A stretch of 64,000 nt of DNA from Castor canadensis (Eukaryota > Chordata > Mammalia > Rodentia > Castoridae). How positions within the stretch are numbered: the first letter of the stretch is position 1; each line of letters opens with the position of its first letter. The position numbers were made by a program, and so were the translations under genes. This document shows positions 11,489 to 21,780 of this stretch, piece after piece. The stretch spans positions 42,690,295 to 42,754,294 of the forward strand of contig NC_133389.1 of the NCBI RefSeq assembly GCF_047511655.1. Reading direction: 5' to 3'. The notes below the pieces were generated by a model that was given only the letters and a program-made list of their open reading frames with translations, was not told the origin of the DNA and made no database searches.

Positions 11489-11636
11489 AGGGCTGGAGGT
11501 GTAGCTTAAGCAGTAGAGTCCCTGCCTTGCAAGTGCAAAGATGGGGTCTTGCCTGGGCTGGTCTCAGACCACAGTCCTCCCAATCTCAGCCTCCCAAGTA
11601 GCTAGGGTTACAAGCGTGAGCCACCTGCTACCACCT
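11489..11636. mobile_element. ID(+)/B1(-) chimeric SINE
   Basis: 11489-11547 is ID-like in plus orientation ('ggctggaggtgtagcttaag'). It runs directly into antisense B1 from 11548 ('gatggggtcttgcctgggct ... tagctagggttacaagcg'). The junction has no tail or spacer. Confidence 0.7.
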
Positions 11637-11756
11637 ATCAGTTGACTTTTAAGAGATCACCAGTTCATACTGTAAATCAATTCCTTAAAATCTCCCCTTC
11701 CCCCTCTCTCTACATAGACATACCGTGCATAAGCATATGTTTATATGTATATGTAA

Positions 11757-12275
11757 TGAAGCACAGAAAGCAATACCCCACAAATTAGTGCCCTGACATG
11801 CTGAGGACTAGGCACTAAAGAACCAGTCTATAGTCTGGTTCCCAACCTAACCCCCCCCCACACACACACCCTATTCCTTCTGAAACACCAGGAGGGGATT
11901 GCTCTGAAGTCCCTTATCTAACTAAAGTCAGATCTTCTAGAAGATTACCTTACAGGAAAGAAGGACAGAGTTAATACCATACCCAGATACAAACTTTGTC
12001 CCAGTCTACTGAGTTCTCTGGACTCATTCATTTTCCCTAAAAGTCTTCCCCCTCCCCCGACCCTCTGAAAGTGCTTACAGGTCCCATTTATCTCCTATAT
12101 GAAGAAAGTGTATAAATTCCTAAATCTCATTGAGTTACAGGGTAGTCCCTCTCCTGTGGTGCTCCTGGACAGAAAGGTAATGAACTTGTGTGCCTTTTCT
12201 CCTGTTAATCTGTCTACTACCAGTTCATTTCGGCAGACTCAATTATACCTCCAGGAGTTGTTTCTCTGGAAGATA
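11757..12275 (+). mobile_element. ERVL-type solo LTR fossil
   Basis: It starts 'tgaagcacagaaagcaata' and includes 'agtctatagtctggttccc', 'ctctgaaagtgcttacagg' and, near the end, 'ttttctcctgttaatctgtc', the layout of MLT2/ERVL-like LTRs. No internal retroviral region flanks it. It is old and decayed, and the 3' edge is approximate. Confidence 0.6.
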
Positions 12276-12387
12276 ATATATAAGGAGCTAGGTAAATATC
12301 TATAACTAATAACAGGATAAGAAGATTTAATCTTAGGTGAAAAAAGAAGTCTTTGGAATTGCTCATCTCCTGTAAGAATGAAGGCAC

Positions 12388-12508
12388 TAGGGGTAGGGGT
12401 GTGGCTCAGTGATACAGTGTTAGCCTAGCATGCTCAAGGCCCTGTGTTTAATCTCCAGCAGAGAGAGAGAAAGGGAGAGAGAGAAGACAGAGAGAGAGAG
12501 AGAGAATA
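12388..12508 (+). mobile_element. ID-like SINE with (GA)n tail
   Basis: 'ggggtgtggctcagtgatac ... ccctgtgtttaatctccagc' is followed directly by an imperfect GAGA tract, a microsatellite grown from the SINE tail. Confidence 0.85.
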
Positions 12509-12855
12509 TAAAAGCACTAAGTATATTTCTGGATCCGTTTATAACTCATCAGGAAGCCTGTCAGACTCTACTTAGAGAACCACCAATTTGGGGCAGGCTT
12601 TACTGCTCCTGCTTGACCACAAATGGAACATTTTAATCCATTTACCTGAAAGCACTTCAGAATTACCCTCAAAAGAGTTTCATTTCAGGAACGTTAGGCA
12701 CATTCTATGACTTACAACAGCTGTATTCATTAGCTCAACGGAGATGTGGCTCTTTCTACCTTAGGCCCATTCTCAACTTTAAGACCTTTTTAGGTAATTC
12801 CTTTCGCCTCCAACTATTTCCCCAAACTTCACCTTTAGGATATTACACTTGAATA
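12509..12855. other. Intron sequence, unassigned
   Basis: No recognised signature before the L2-like stretch that follows. Confidence 0.35.
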
Positions 12856-13060
12856 TATCCTTATCAGATGTCTGTAATTCAACAAGTCCATGAATTCAAC
12901 TTCCTCCCAGCCAATCTGTCCTTCATCATTGTCAAAACCCAGAGTTGTCTTTGACATTTCTCCCTGCATCTACCATAGCCAACTTGACAACAAATTCTTT
13001 TGACTATTTCTTTTAACTATAAGTCAGACTCCTTCTTAGTTCAATTCATACAACTTCAAT
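12856..13060 (+). mobile_element. L2 relic
   Basis: 'tccatgaattcaacttcctc', 'agttgtctttgacatttctc' and 'cccagccaatctgtcc' resemble the L2 coding region, much diverged. Confidence 0.45.
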
Positions 13061-13384
13061 TTATATACACTTCTTTCCCCAGTTCTGATAATAGAAGATA
13101 AGGCAAAGGTAGGAAGCCCTTTTCCTCAAATCTATTTTTGCAACTGATATAGTGATATGACTACTCAACTCAAAAATACAAAACATTAAAATGAAACCAC
13201 AAGGGGAAAGAGATAAGCTAAAAGAAATATACATTAACCTTTTGTGGTCCAGTTTGCTTTCTAAAGAAATTCAAACATAAGAAATAATACCTGTTCCTGG
13301 GTATCTAGCTCTCTTCCCAACCCCCACTGTGGAATGACTAAAGGAAATAGATTACACATTTTGAGACCTTTTCCCCTGCTTTTT
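13061..13384. other. Intron sequence, unassigned
   Basis: AT-rich, nothing recognised. Confidence 0.35.
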
Positions 13385-13786
13385 TCAATGCTAGAGATCA
13401 AAGCCAAAGCCTGGTGCATGCTAACAAAAAAAGGCTCTGCCACTGAGCTACATTCTCAGGCTTTGAGGTTTATTATGGACTTCTTTTACATTTTGAATGT
13501 TCCAAATGTTCATAAAATTTCCACACTGGAGGCATGGCTCAAGCAGTAGAGCCCTTACAGCAGGAAGCCCTGAGTTCAAACCCCAGTATCACCAAAATTT
13601 TTTTTCATTACCCTATTTGAACAAAGGAAAAAACAGTTCAGGAGGGTAGAGGATCAAGGCTAGCCAGGAAAATAGTTTTACCCCATCTCCAAAATAACCA
13701 GACAAAAATGGATCAGAGCCCTTACTTTGCAAGCTTGGAGCCTTGAGTTCAAATCCTAGTCTCACAAAAAGAAACAAACAAACTGA
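13385..13786. mobile_element. Three SINEs: ID(-), ID(+), B1-ID(+)
   Basis: 13385-13461 is a degenerate antisense ID. 13522-13601 is a plus ID ('cccagtatcaccaaaa'). 13640-13786 is a 5'-eroded dimer ('ccaaaataaccagac ... gttcaaatcctagtctcac'). Confidence 0.75.
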
Positions 13787-14561
13787 GATTTAAAGAGTAA
13801 GCAATTTGGTCACAAACTGGCTAGTTGCAGAATTGACTCTCAAATGCAGTTCAACAGAATTTATAAAGTACTATATATTCATCCAGGGTCTTGTCATTTA
13901 TTCATCCAGGGTCTTGTTGTCATTATTATGTTTGTTTGACCTGAAATAAGTCTATAAACCAAAATCAGCATAAACAAGCTAGTTCAAACCTAGCTTCAAT
14001 ATGGGATAATAAAACAGAGAGGTTCCATTGTATTTCTTCATTTTCTGACTTCGGCTCAGTGGAGAAGAGTAATTGATTGAGAATGTACAAATGGTGTTAA
14101 CAACACTCACAGTTTCCAGTGCAAAAGGGACTCTGGTTAACATTTGTAAAGTGGAAGGGGCCCAAGTAAGTGTGCCAAAAGGAGGAATATGGAAATGCTG
14201 CCCACAGCCAGAACAATGGACATGGATTTGTTAAAACAAAGGACTGTTAAGTGAGAAGGCAATTTGTCCAGCCCTTCTTAGGCTACGTTATGACTATTTT
14301 TTTCTAGTTGTTGATTTCCTATTCACTTTAACAAAGAAAAAGATTAAACAAAAAATTTAACATTTTACAAATTTATTATCCTTTAGGAGAGGCAAGAGCA
14401 CTGTAAACAGTAAATTATAATCTTCAAATCCAAACCCGGAAACCAGTCTCCAGTCAGACAATTACAATAGCAATGCTGGTCATTCCAGTCCCATAGAAGG
14501 AATTTTCAAGACTCACTATTTATCTTTGGCACAACTTTAATGCTAATTAAGATTAAACTTA
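13787..14561. other. Intron sequence, repeat-free candidate
   Basis: No SINE or LINE signature in about 775 bp. 13881-13920 holds a local duplication of 'attcatccagggtcttgt'. It is a candidate for conserved noncoding sequence, which cannot be judged from one species. Confidence 0.4.
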
Positions 14562-14650
14562 AAGGGCTGAGATATAGTTCAGTGGCAGAGTGCTTGTCTA
14601 GCACACACAAGTCCCTGGGTTTGATCCCTAGCACTGCAAAAACAAAAAAC
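14562..14650 (+). mobile_element. ID-like SINE
   Basis: 'gctgagatatagttcagtgg ... gggtttgatccctagcactg' with a CAAAA-type tail. Confidence 0.85.
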
Positions 14651-14675
14651 AAGAAAGCTTAAATGTGGTTATCGT

Positions 14676-14874
14676 AGCTCAGTGTCGGTGGCTCATGTGT
14701 GTAAATCTGAGCTACTCAGGAGGCAGAGATCTGGAGGAATGTGGTTTGAGGCCAGCCTGGGCAAAAAGCAAGACCATATTGGAAAAAAAATACCCAACAT
14801 AAAAAGGTCTGGCCGAGTGGCTCAAGTGCCTGTAGCAAGTGTGAGGCCCTGATTTCAAACCCCAGCACCGAATA
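14676..14874 (+). mobile_element. Dimeric B1-ID SINE
   Basis: B1 'gtcggtggctcatgtgtgta', linker 'aatacccaacataaaaagg', then ID 'gagtggctcaagtgcctg'. The ID module has lost part of its middle. Confidence 0.85.
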
Positions 14875-15362
14875 AATGTAGTTAGCTTATTATTGCTCTG
14901 AACTAATCAATACATTTTATACTGTTACCCAAGAGCACCTGAACTCTCAAGTTGGCCTTTGGATATCATGTCAATGAACAATATTAGGACAACATCAGTA
15001 ACTAGAAAAGACATAAATTTAAGCTTTGAGTTTAAAGTACAAAGCTGAGAAAAACAGGCTCTGAAAATAAAGCCATAAAACAATGCCAGAGTATTTCATT
15101 TAAACTTTGTGTGGGGAGCACATTTTTCTCCCTGGCCCACTGATGTGCAGTGGTGAAACTGTTCCTCAGGTAGGAGGCTCCAGGTATCAAGGACCACTTA
15201 AGTCCTTTTAAAAAAACATTCTGTGCATTTGTATTTATGATATGCTACTTATTTCTTGGTAAGCCAAAAGTCCCTTAGAGCAATTGTGGGTCTGCTCTGA
15301 TGCTTCATCATACTATAGTCCACCAACCAGAGGGCATCACTCCTGATCTATGCACTGTGGGT

Positions 15363-15364
<2 letters not shown>
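14875..15364. other. Intron sequence, unassigned
   Basis: No recognised element upstream of the CA repeat. Confidence 0.35.

Positions 15365-15405
<41 letters not shown>
15365..15405 (+). repeat. (CA)n microsatellite
   Basis: Uninterrupted 41-bp CA tract. Unlike the other CA tracts here it is not attached to a SINE. Confidence 0.98.
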
Positions 15406-15903
<498 letters not shown>

Positions 15904-16360
15904 GGGACGGATCCTTGCTTGCTCAAGAGTTGTGGAACACGTGCACAGCGCCAGCAAAACAAAACCGACCTGGGTCCTGGGGGAAGGGAAGAGAAGCACG
16001 CCCCCCCACATCAACCCAAAGTCAGCGGGATTATTGCTGGGGAGCCCCCAGCCTTGCACCTGACTGTGGGGTAGGGGGGGGAGGCGCTTCTGGATCTCCA
16101 TCTCTGGAGCGCTGCACCTGGGCTTCGGGAGGAGGCAGCTCCCCGGGGCTGTAGGCCCTCTGACTTCTGTTTTGTCCTTGCCAAATACTGTATAACCTCC
16201 TCATTGGGCACGTTCCCCGGGGTCCGAGCCCCCCGGTCCAGGTCTACCTCCGTAGGCAGTTTCCTAAGGCGCTGGCTTCTTGTCCACACGCGCACACCCC
16301 ACGCCCTCGGCTCCCCAGCATCGCACTCCCCAGGAGGTGGGCGCGCGATCCCAGCTCCTC

Positions 16361-16370
16361 AGACACTCAC
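16361..16370 (-). other. RNF125: RNF125 intron 1 splice donor
   Basis: Minus-strand sequence is CACGT|GTGAGTGTCT, close to the GTRAGT donor consensus. The last two exon bases (GT) begin the valine codon of CGHV, so this is a phase 2 intron, as expected if exon 2 starts G-TTC-TGC (V-F-C). Confidence 0.9.
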
Positions 16371-16534
16371 ACGTGGCCACAGCGGGTCCGGACAGGTTGG
16401 TGCAACACCTCCAGGCACACGGAGCACTCGAAGGACGTGATGGGCAGCTCGGGCCCCCCTCTGCGCTCTAGGGCCCGTGGGGTGGCTGAGGCGGGCGCCG
16501 ATTTGCCGCTGTCGCTGCTCAGCAGGGAGCCCAT
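16371..16534 (-). CDS. RNF125: RNF125 coding exon 1 (residues 1-54 plus 2 nt)
   Basis: RNF125 (TRAC-1) is a membrane-anchored RING E3 ubiquitin ligase. It ubiquitinates RIG-I, MDA5 and MAVS to limit antiviral interferon signalling. Read on the minus strand, the exon starts [20 protein letters not shown] and continues through [25 protein letters not shown] and RCGH. G2 and S6 match the N-myristoylation consensus (MGxxxS). C37 and C40 are the first RING cysteine pair; C52 and H54 (C-x11-C-x-H) begin the next ligands, so the RING is cut by the intron as expected. Length and spacing agree with the human protein as I remember it (CGHV at residues 52-55, about 232 residues in total). Apparent differences from human include V4L, T7S, A19P, R26G, D27G, V32I, D36E and A38S; these rest on memory. 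The start was chosen for the family N-terminus and the strong context GCAGCCATGG. Reading past the donor meets a stop within two codons. The other exons lie outside the window. Confidence 0.95.
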
Positions 16535-16950
16535 GGCTGCACGTCTCGCTCAAGCTGCTGCCAAGGGCTGGGTGCCGGCTGTCGGTTGTTTTGTTGTCCT
16601 TTGGTGGAGGAAGGAAGTCCAGGCCCAGCTGCGATCGCCGCCTCCCAGTTCGCTCTGCTCCTGCAGCCCGGAGCAGCCTTGCCGCTGCGCGCAGCCCGGT
16701 GGAGCGCAGGCCAAGTGCGCCGCCCCAGGTTGGCAATTTAGCGAGCTGCCTCGGTTGCTTTGCAGAGGCGGAGACGGCAGCTGCACCGTGCACGCTGCAA
16801 CGTTTCCAGATCCTGGGAGAATTGAAACCTGAAACCTCCACCGCAGGGCACAGTGAGCCTTCCAGGCCACCGCACACAGCTTCCTTGTCCACTGTCTCAA
16901 GTTCAGGAAAGTGCAGTCCTGGTCATGCTTGACAGAAATAGAGAACACCC
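16535..16950 (-). promoter_or_regulatory. RNF125: RNF125 5' leader and proximal promoter
   Basis: This GC-rich DNA lies just upstream of the RNF125 start codon. No ATG occurs on the minus strand between 16535 and about 16922, so a leader starting anywhere in that range would have no upstream AUG. I see no TATA box. A GC-box-like element (cgccgcccc on the plus strand) lies near 16720. With the CpG island this suggests a dispersed, TATA-less promoter. The exact transcription start cannot be read from sequence. GTG- or CTG-initiated open frames across this stretch on both strands are compositional. Confidence 0.7.
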
Positions 16951-17350
16951 CCATGTGAGGTCATGATCAGATCAGACCTCCAAGTTGTAATCATAACAAG
17001 CTACAAAGATAACCTCTGATCCATTGAGCGTCTCCTAAGACACGGCTGGTCACTACTTAGGTTATCTAATCAAAACTCCATTGATGGAGAGTTAGCGTGG
17101 GGTGGTGGAAAGTTTCAGAGATTCAAATTCGAGTCCCAGTCTAGGACAGGGACTCCGGTTTCCTCGGATTTCCTCCATGTGTGGACTCCCCCCACCCCCT
17201 GTCCTCCTTAAACACGACCGAGTACTGTATGACACTCATTGATTCAGGCATTTCACGAAGGTAATTTACTGCTCACTGCATGCCAGACTTGGTGAGCAGT
17301 TTTCAACAAGCAAATTCCCATTTCTCAAAGAAGCACAGAATTTACTTTTT
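16951..17350. other. RNF125 5' flank with possible MIR scrap
   Basis: 17090-17170 ('ggtggtggaaagtttcagag', 'attcaaattcgagtcccag') resembles the plus-strand 5' half of MIR. The rest is unassigned upstream flank. Confidence 0.45.
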
Positions 17351-17362
17351 TAAAAGTTTGAG

Positions 17363-17451
17363 GGCTGTTGGAGTGACTCAACCAGTAAGAGAGTGCCTGT
17401 CTAGCAAGCATGAGGCACTTAGTTCAAACCCCAGTGTAGCCAAAATGAAAA
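17363..17451 (+). mobile_element. ID-like SINE with duplication
   Basis: Complete ID module flanked by aaaagtttgag at 17352-17362 and 17452-17462. Confidence 0.9.
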
Positions 17452-17462
17452 AAAAGTTTGAG

Positions 17463-17689
17463 ATAAGAAGAGATTCACATGCAGTTGTAAGGAACAACAC
17501 ATATAACCAATGCATGCATACAATGTATATTACATATAATAATACATAACAATACATATAATACATAATAATCTTATAAATGTCACCCAGTTTTCCCTAA
17601 ACTTTCCTTTTAATAAGAAAATATAAATAATCAACAAATAAATAAATAAACAAGATCATTTCAGATTAAAAGTCATGAAGATAAAAACA
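17463..17689. other. AT-rich flank with TATAC/AATAC iterations
   Basis: 17500-17580 is a loose series of 'acatataa' and 'aatacata' words, low-complexity. Nothing else is recognised. Confidence 0.5.
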
Positions 17690-17880
17690 TGGAGTAAGGA
17701 TGGGGGAAAGGATAAGAAGGTCAGAGAAAACTTTTTGGTTGAAGTGACATTTGAGCAGAGATATGAATAATGAAAAGGGGTCGGCCATTCAAAAATTTAG
17801 GAAAAAGTAAGGTAGGAACAGGGAACAGAGAAGACTTAGGGACTTGGAGCACAGGGGAGAAGATGGGTACATAAAAGATG
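17690..17880 (-). mobile_element. L2 relic
   Basis: 'gaagtgacatttgagcagag' and 'tgaaaaggggtcggccatt' follow the antisense of L2. Confidence 0.6.
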
Positions 17881-18224
17881 AAAGATAACTCTCTAAAAAC
17901 CAAAAACAAACAAAAAATCTCCTTGATCCCACTGGTGCCCTAAATTCTCTTCAAGGATAAATCTCTTGATCTGATTTTCTACCTTTATGTCTCCATTTCT
18001 TTATTATCCACACCTTTTCCAGTCTAGTCTGGGTTCTGAACTGGCTGTGCCACCTCCATCTGTCACCATCTATGTTACTGCTGCCTTTTATGTAGCCAAG
18101 TTCAAAAGATTTATTCCCTGTAGAAGATATGAAAATAAAGTATTTACAATTCCAAGAATTGTTGAAGAAATGAGAAAGACATTCATGTTATTCTTTGAAG
18201 CTTATTTTTATCAACAAAATCTTA

Positions 18225-18280
18225 TTTTTGGTGGGGGTGGGACTGGGGTTTGAACTCAAGGCTCTGAGCTTGCAATTATT
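18225..18280 (-). mobile_element. 5'-truncated ID-like SINE
   Basis: Only the 3' half is present ('gactggggtttgaactcaag'). It is flanked by caaaatctta at 18215-18224 and 18283-18292. Confidence 0.8.
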
Positions 18281-18294
18281 AGCAAAATCTTAAA

Positions 18295-18905
18295 GGAAAC
18301 CTAAATGTCCATCATAGGGAAATATTTTTGAAAATATAGTAAATTTATTTCACAAATAGATAAAGCAATGTTAAAAATGGCTAGCCCTCCATTTTTAGGT
18401 CCATTTAGTAGTATATCATAAAATGAAAAAGTATGCAGGCAAAAATGACATGGATGTTTATTGCAGTAGCCTTTGTAATAGCAAAATATTAGAAATAACT
18501 TAAATATCCACCAATAAATGCTGCTTAAATAAATTATGGCACCTCAGAATACTATGCATCCATTAAAAAATAAAGGGGAGCCAGGCATGGTAATACACCC
18601 TTGTAATCCCAGCACTGGGGAGGCCAACCTGGGCTACATAGTGAGACCCTATAAGAAAGAAAGAGAGAAAGAAAAAGAAAGGAAAGGAGGAAGGAAGGAA
18701 GGAAGGAAGAAAGAAAAACATGAGAAAGAAAGAACCAATGTGTGGGCAATGTGCACACTAGAAGGCATAAATAGAAATATTATTTGAAGTATTGTCTATA
18801 ACATAAAAAACGTCCATCAGCAAAATTTCCCTAGAGGGATAATTAAATGTATCAGAATATATACATGTGATGGAAGATAATGCAGTAGTTAAAAACAAGC
18901 AAAAA
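18295..18905 (+). mobile_element. L1M 3' UTR relic, split by a SINE
   Basis: 'aatgtccatcatagggaaat', 'ataaattatggcacctcag' and 'aatactatgcatccattaaa' are the known L1ME-type 3' UTR order. A B1-like SINE with polypurine tail interrupts it at 18578-18718, and L1-like text resumes ('gtccatcagcaaaatttccc'). Confidence 0.65.
18578..18718 (+). mobile_element. B1-like SINE with (GAAA)n/(GGAA)n tail
   Basis: B1 with an internal deletion ('gccaggcatggtaatacacc ... gaggccaacctgggctacat'). From 18653 it has a 65-bp pure-purine tail. Confidence 0.8.
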
Positions 18906-18939
18906 TTTTTATAGTAGTTAACTGTAAGTACTATTCTAA

Positions 18940-19240
18940 GTGCTTTTTTTTTTTCTGGTAAGACTAGGGTTTGAACTCAGAGCTTTGTTGAGCCACACCT
19001 CCAGCCCTCTAGGTGATTTTTTTTTTTGGCAGCACTGGGGTTTGAACTCAAGGCCTCACACTTGCTAAGCAGGTGCTCTTATAGCTTAAGCCACTCCACC
19101 AACACTGTTTTTGTGTTGGATGTTTTTCGAGATAGGGTCTTTTGAACTATTTGCCTGGGCTGGCTTTGAACAAGGATCCTCCTGATCTCTGCCTCCTGAG
19201 TAGCTAGGATTACAGGTATGAGCCACAGGCAGCACCTAGT
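18940..19240 (-). mobile_element. ID(-) followed by dimeric B1-ID(-)
   Basis: 18940-19007 is a shortened ID. 19018-19240 is a full dimer ending 'gattacaggtatgagccaca'. Each has its own T-run, so they are two separate insertions. Confidence 0.85.
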
Positions 19241-19544
19241 AGGATACACTTCTTATGGAGAAAAGGCATGATATATTTATCACTGGGGAAACCAACATGG
19301 ACAAGTACAAAGTCACAGAAATTTTCTCTTGCAAACTGAATGACTTTGGCAAGTTTCTTCATCTGAAATTGTTTGCAGAAAACTGTTGACCTGCAGAATT
19401 TTTGTTAAAGGCTAAATGCAGCAACAGTGTAACCCTTGACACATGGCCTGACTGCCAGTGTTAATTAAGTGTTAGCTCTGTCTGACTTCATTCATTCTGC
19501 AAGCATTTAATAAGCCTTACTTTGTTTTCTTGAGTTTGGGTTTT
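19241..19544. other. Intergenic, nothing recognised
   Basis: No repeat or exon signature. Confidence 0.35.
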
Positions 19545-19755
19545 TTCTTTTTTTTGGTGGGAATGGTGTTTGAACTCAGAGTTTTGTGCTTGCAAAGCAG
19601 GTACTCAACCATTCCACACCTCCAGTCCATTTAATTTCTCAAGTTATTTGGAGATGGAGTCTCAGGAACTATTTGCCCAGGCTGGCCTTAAACTACAATC
19701 CTCCTGATTTCAGTCTCTCAAGTAGATAGGATTATAGACATGAGCCTCACAGACC
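19545..19755 (-). mobile_element. Dimeric B1-ID SINE
   Basis: It is of the subtype with 'cttgcaaagcaggt' and 'ggagatggagtctcagg' in the middle, an older dimer variant seen repeatedly in this window. Confidence 0.85.
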
Positions 19756-20089
19756 ACTTTTTACCCTCATGGCCCTCCCCTTTCATGGGTAGGAGCTCTA
19801 GTAACACAAACAGCTGCTCCAGTTTCTGCCCTTCCTAGGCATAGTTCATACACTTCCTTTTTATCCTAGCTATGCAGTACCTTACCAGTGCTTTCTTGTT
19901 TCTTGCATAATTAATTCAAAGTTGAGTTCTGTTGCCTGCATCCAAATCAACACATTTATCTTATCCTCAAGGCTTTCAAAGACGGTAGATAAGATGGACA
20001 AGAAAATAACACATTTATAATTCAACAGGATATTATCAATGATAGCGATCTATACAGAGAAAGAGCAGTGGTGCTAACTTAGCCCAGGG
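19756..20089. other. Intergenic, nothing recognised
   Basis: No repeat or exon signature. Confidence 0.35.
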
Positions 20090-20545
20090 GATGTAACTGA
20101 ACGGAAGGGAGAAAGAACATTGCAGATAGGGTAGACCTGGAATGAAGGAAGGGAAGGTAGAACATTCCAGATAGAGGGGCTCTGGTGAACACAGACAAGA
20201 AGGCAGGAAGCACTACCTCAGGCTGGTGAGCAGGTGAGCAATCATTGTTGCTGGAATTTTCAGCACACAACAGACAGAGGAGAGAGAAGAAACTGGAGAT
20301 CCAAGCAGAAAAGAGATCATGAAAGTTGCATTTGACAGATTAGACATGTGTAGTTGGCTTCTGAGACTTCATGGAGCCAATTAAGAGTTTAGGCATAAGT
20401 GCTGGTAGAGTGGCTCAAGTGGTAGAGCACCTGCCTAGCAAGCATGAAGCCCTGAGTTCAAACCCCATTACCAACAAGAACATCAAAAAATTGTTTAGGT
20501 AGAGGAGTGACATGGACCCACCTGCAATTTTGGCAAGTTACTGTA
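20090..20545 (-). mobile_element. L2 relic split by an ID SINE
   Basis: 'gaagggaaggtagaacattc' and 'catggagccaattaagagtt', then after the SINE 'gaggagtgacatggaccc', match antisense L2 order. The ID-like SINE (+) occupies 20398-20475. Confidence 0.6.
20398..20475 (+). mobile_element. ID-like SINE, near-consensus
   Basis: 'gtggctcaagtggtagagca' and 'gccctgagttcaaacccc' show little divergence, so it is a relatively young copy. Confidence 0.9.
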
Positions 20546-20974
20546 TTTAAGACAAGGGCCCTCAAATTCCATCTTGCATCCGATTTACATGAGATGCTTT
20601 TAAAATGGCCCCATTCCAAGAAATTTCAGTCAGTGGCTGGGGTGAGCTATGAATGTTGCATTTTAAACAATGCCCCAGCTGGTTCTGATGTGAGGTTCAG
20701 TGAACCATTCAGTGAAAAATACAGTTCTAGGTGAAGGCAACAGCAGGCTTTACAGGTTACTTTGACAACAGCAGAGATGTTGGATGTAATCTGTCAGCAT
20801 TGCACCTCCCCATTACTGGACAGCAATTATGCTGATTAAATACCCAGGCACTGAGCCAGACATTTCTGAATTTACAAAGATAATTTTAAAAAGTTCTTAT
20901 CTATAAAATTATTGAGAGTAAAGAGTAATATTCATAGTATTCTATAGAAACACAAATATCTGAGGTGTGATGTT
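20546..20974. other. Intergenic, nothing recognised
   Basis: 20590-20740 resembles a decayed old repeat but was not assigned. Confidence 0.35.
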
Positions 20975-21190
20975 TTATTTTTTTCTGGTGGCACTGGGGT
21001 TTGAACTCAGGGCCTCACGCCTGGTAGGCAGGCACTCTACCACATGAGCCACTGTACCACCCTTTTTTATGTGTTGGGTATTTTCGAGATAGGGTCTCTT
21101 GAACTATCTGCCCAGGGCTGGCTTTGAACCGTGATCCTCATGATCTCCCAAGTAGCTACGGTTACAGGCATAAGCCACCTGCACTAGGCT
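20975..21190 (-). mobile_element. Dimeric B1-ID SINE
   Basis: Near-consensus: 'ggcactggggtttgaactc', then 'gtgttgggtattttcgagat'. The B1 part has lost about 15 bp around 'gatctccc'. Confidence 0.9.
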
Positions 21191-21360
21191 TGCAGTATGC
21201 TCTTGAATAGTGTTTAGCATACCTCCACAATCTGAAGTATTATTTGATGATAAAATGAGACATCATTCTCAAAGTGAGAGTGACATCATCACAAATGATG
21301 CTCTGCTGAATGAAGGACTTAGGAGTTCATCCAAAGTGTGTCAGAAAAGGACCTAGAAAG

Positions 21361-21655
21361 GGGGTAGGAGGGGTTGTTGGTCCAGGAGTTCTACCACAGG
21401 GCCCTGTGCTTGCTGGGCAGGTGCTGTACCACTTGAGCTGAACCCCCAGTCCTTTTTGCATTCTAAGTTATATCTCAGGTAGGATATCCAATATTTGCTC
21501 ATGGTTGGCCTCAGGTCCCAACTATACAGAAGACATAGTTGGGACCACAGGTGCATACTGCCTCACCTGGTTTCTTGGTTGAGGTGGGATTGTGCTAACT
21601 TTTTGCCTGAGTTGGGCCTTGAACCATGATCCTCCCTACCTCCACCTAGGATTAA
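21361..21655 (-). mobile_element. Degenerate trimeric SINE ID-B1-B1 (antisense)
   Basis: Antisense ID (21361-21450), then two B1-like modules; the second starts near 21575 ('ttgaggtgggattgtgctaa') and ends 'cctacctccacctaggatta'. Older than the dimers around it. Confidence 0.65.
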
Positions 21656-21667
21656 AAACATCAATAA

Positions 21668-21771
21668 CAGGATTGGTGGATGGCTCAAGTGGCAGAACAC
21701 CTGCCTAGCAAGCTTGAGGTCCTGAGTTAAAACCCCAGTACCACCAAAAAACAAAACAAAACAAACAAAAC
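21668..21771 (+). mobile_element. ID-like SINE with (CAAAA)n tail
   Basis: It is flanked by catcaataa at 21659-21667 and 21772-21780. Confidence 0.9.
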
Positions 21772-21780
21772 CATCAATAA

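Larger units (their letters stand above)
16150..16870. promoter_or_regulatory. CpG island at RNF125 exon 1
   Basis: CG dinucleotides are frequent here (for example gcgcgcgatc, gcgatcgccg, gccgctgcgcgc) and almost absent in the flanking tens of kilobases. The island covers exon 1, its leader and the first 200 bp of intron 1, as at a constitutively unmethylated promoter. Edges are by eye; weaker CpG-containing sequence reaches down to about 15930. Confidence 0.85.

Noticed and set aside
16359-16892. 177-codon minus-strand open frame over the CpG island
   Set aside because: It begins with GTG, lies in a different frame from RNF125 exon 1 and is opened by GC-rich composition. The real coding frame is 16534-16371.
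16437-16932. Plus-strand open frames antisense to RNF125 exon 1
   Set aside because: Compositional shadows of the island; no recognisable product or splice structure.
20398-20475. tRNA gene (A and B box motifs)
   Set aside because: This and dozens of similar copies are tRNA-derived ID SINEs with A-rich tails; no tRNA cloverleaf was found.
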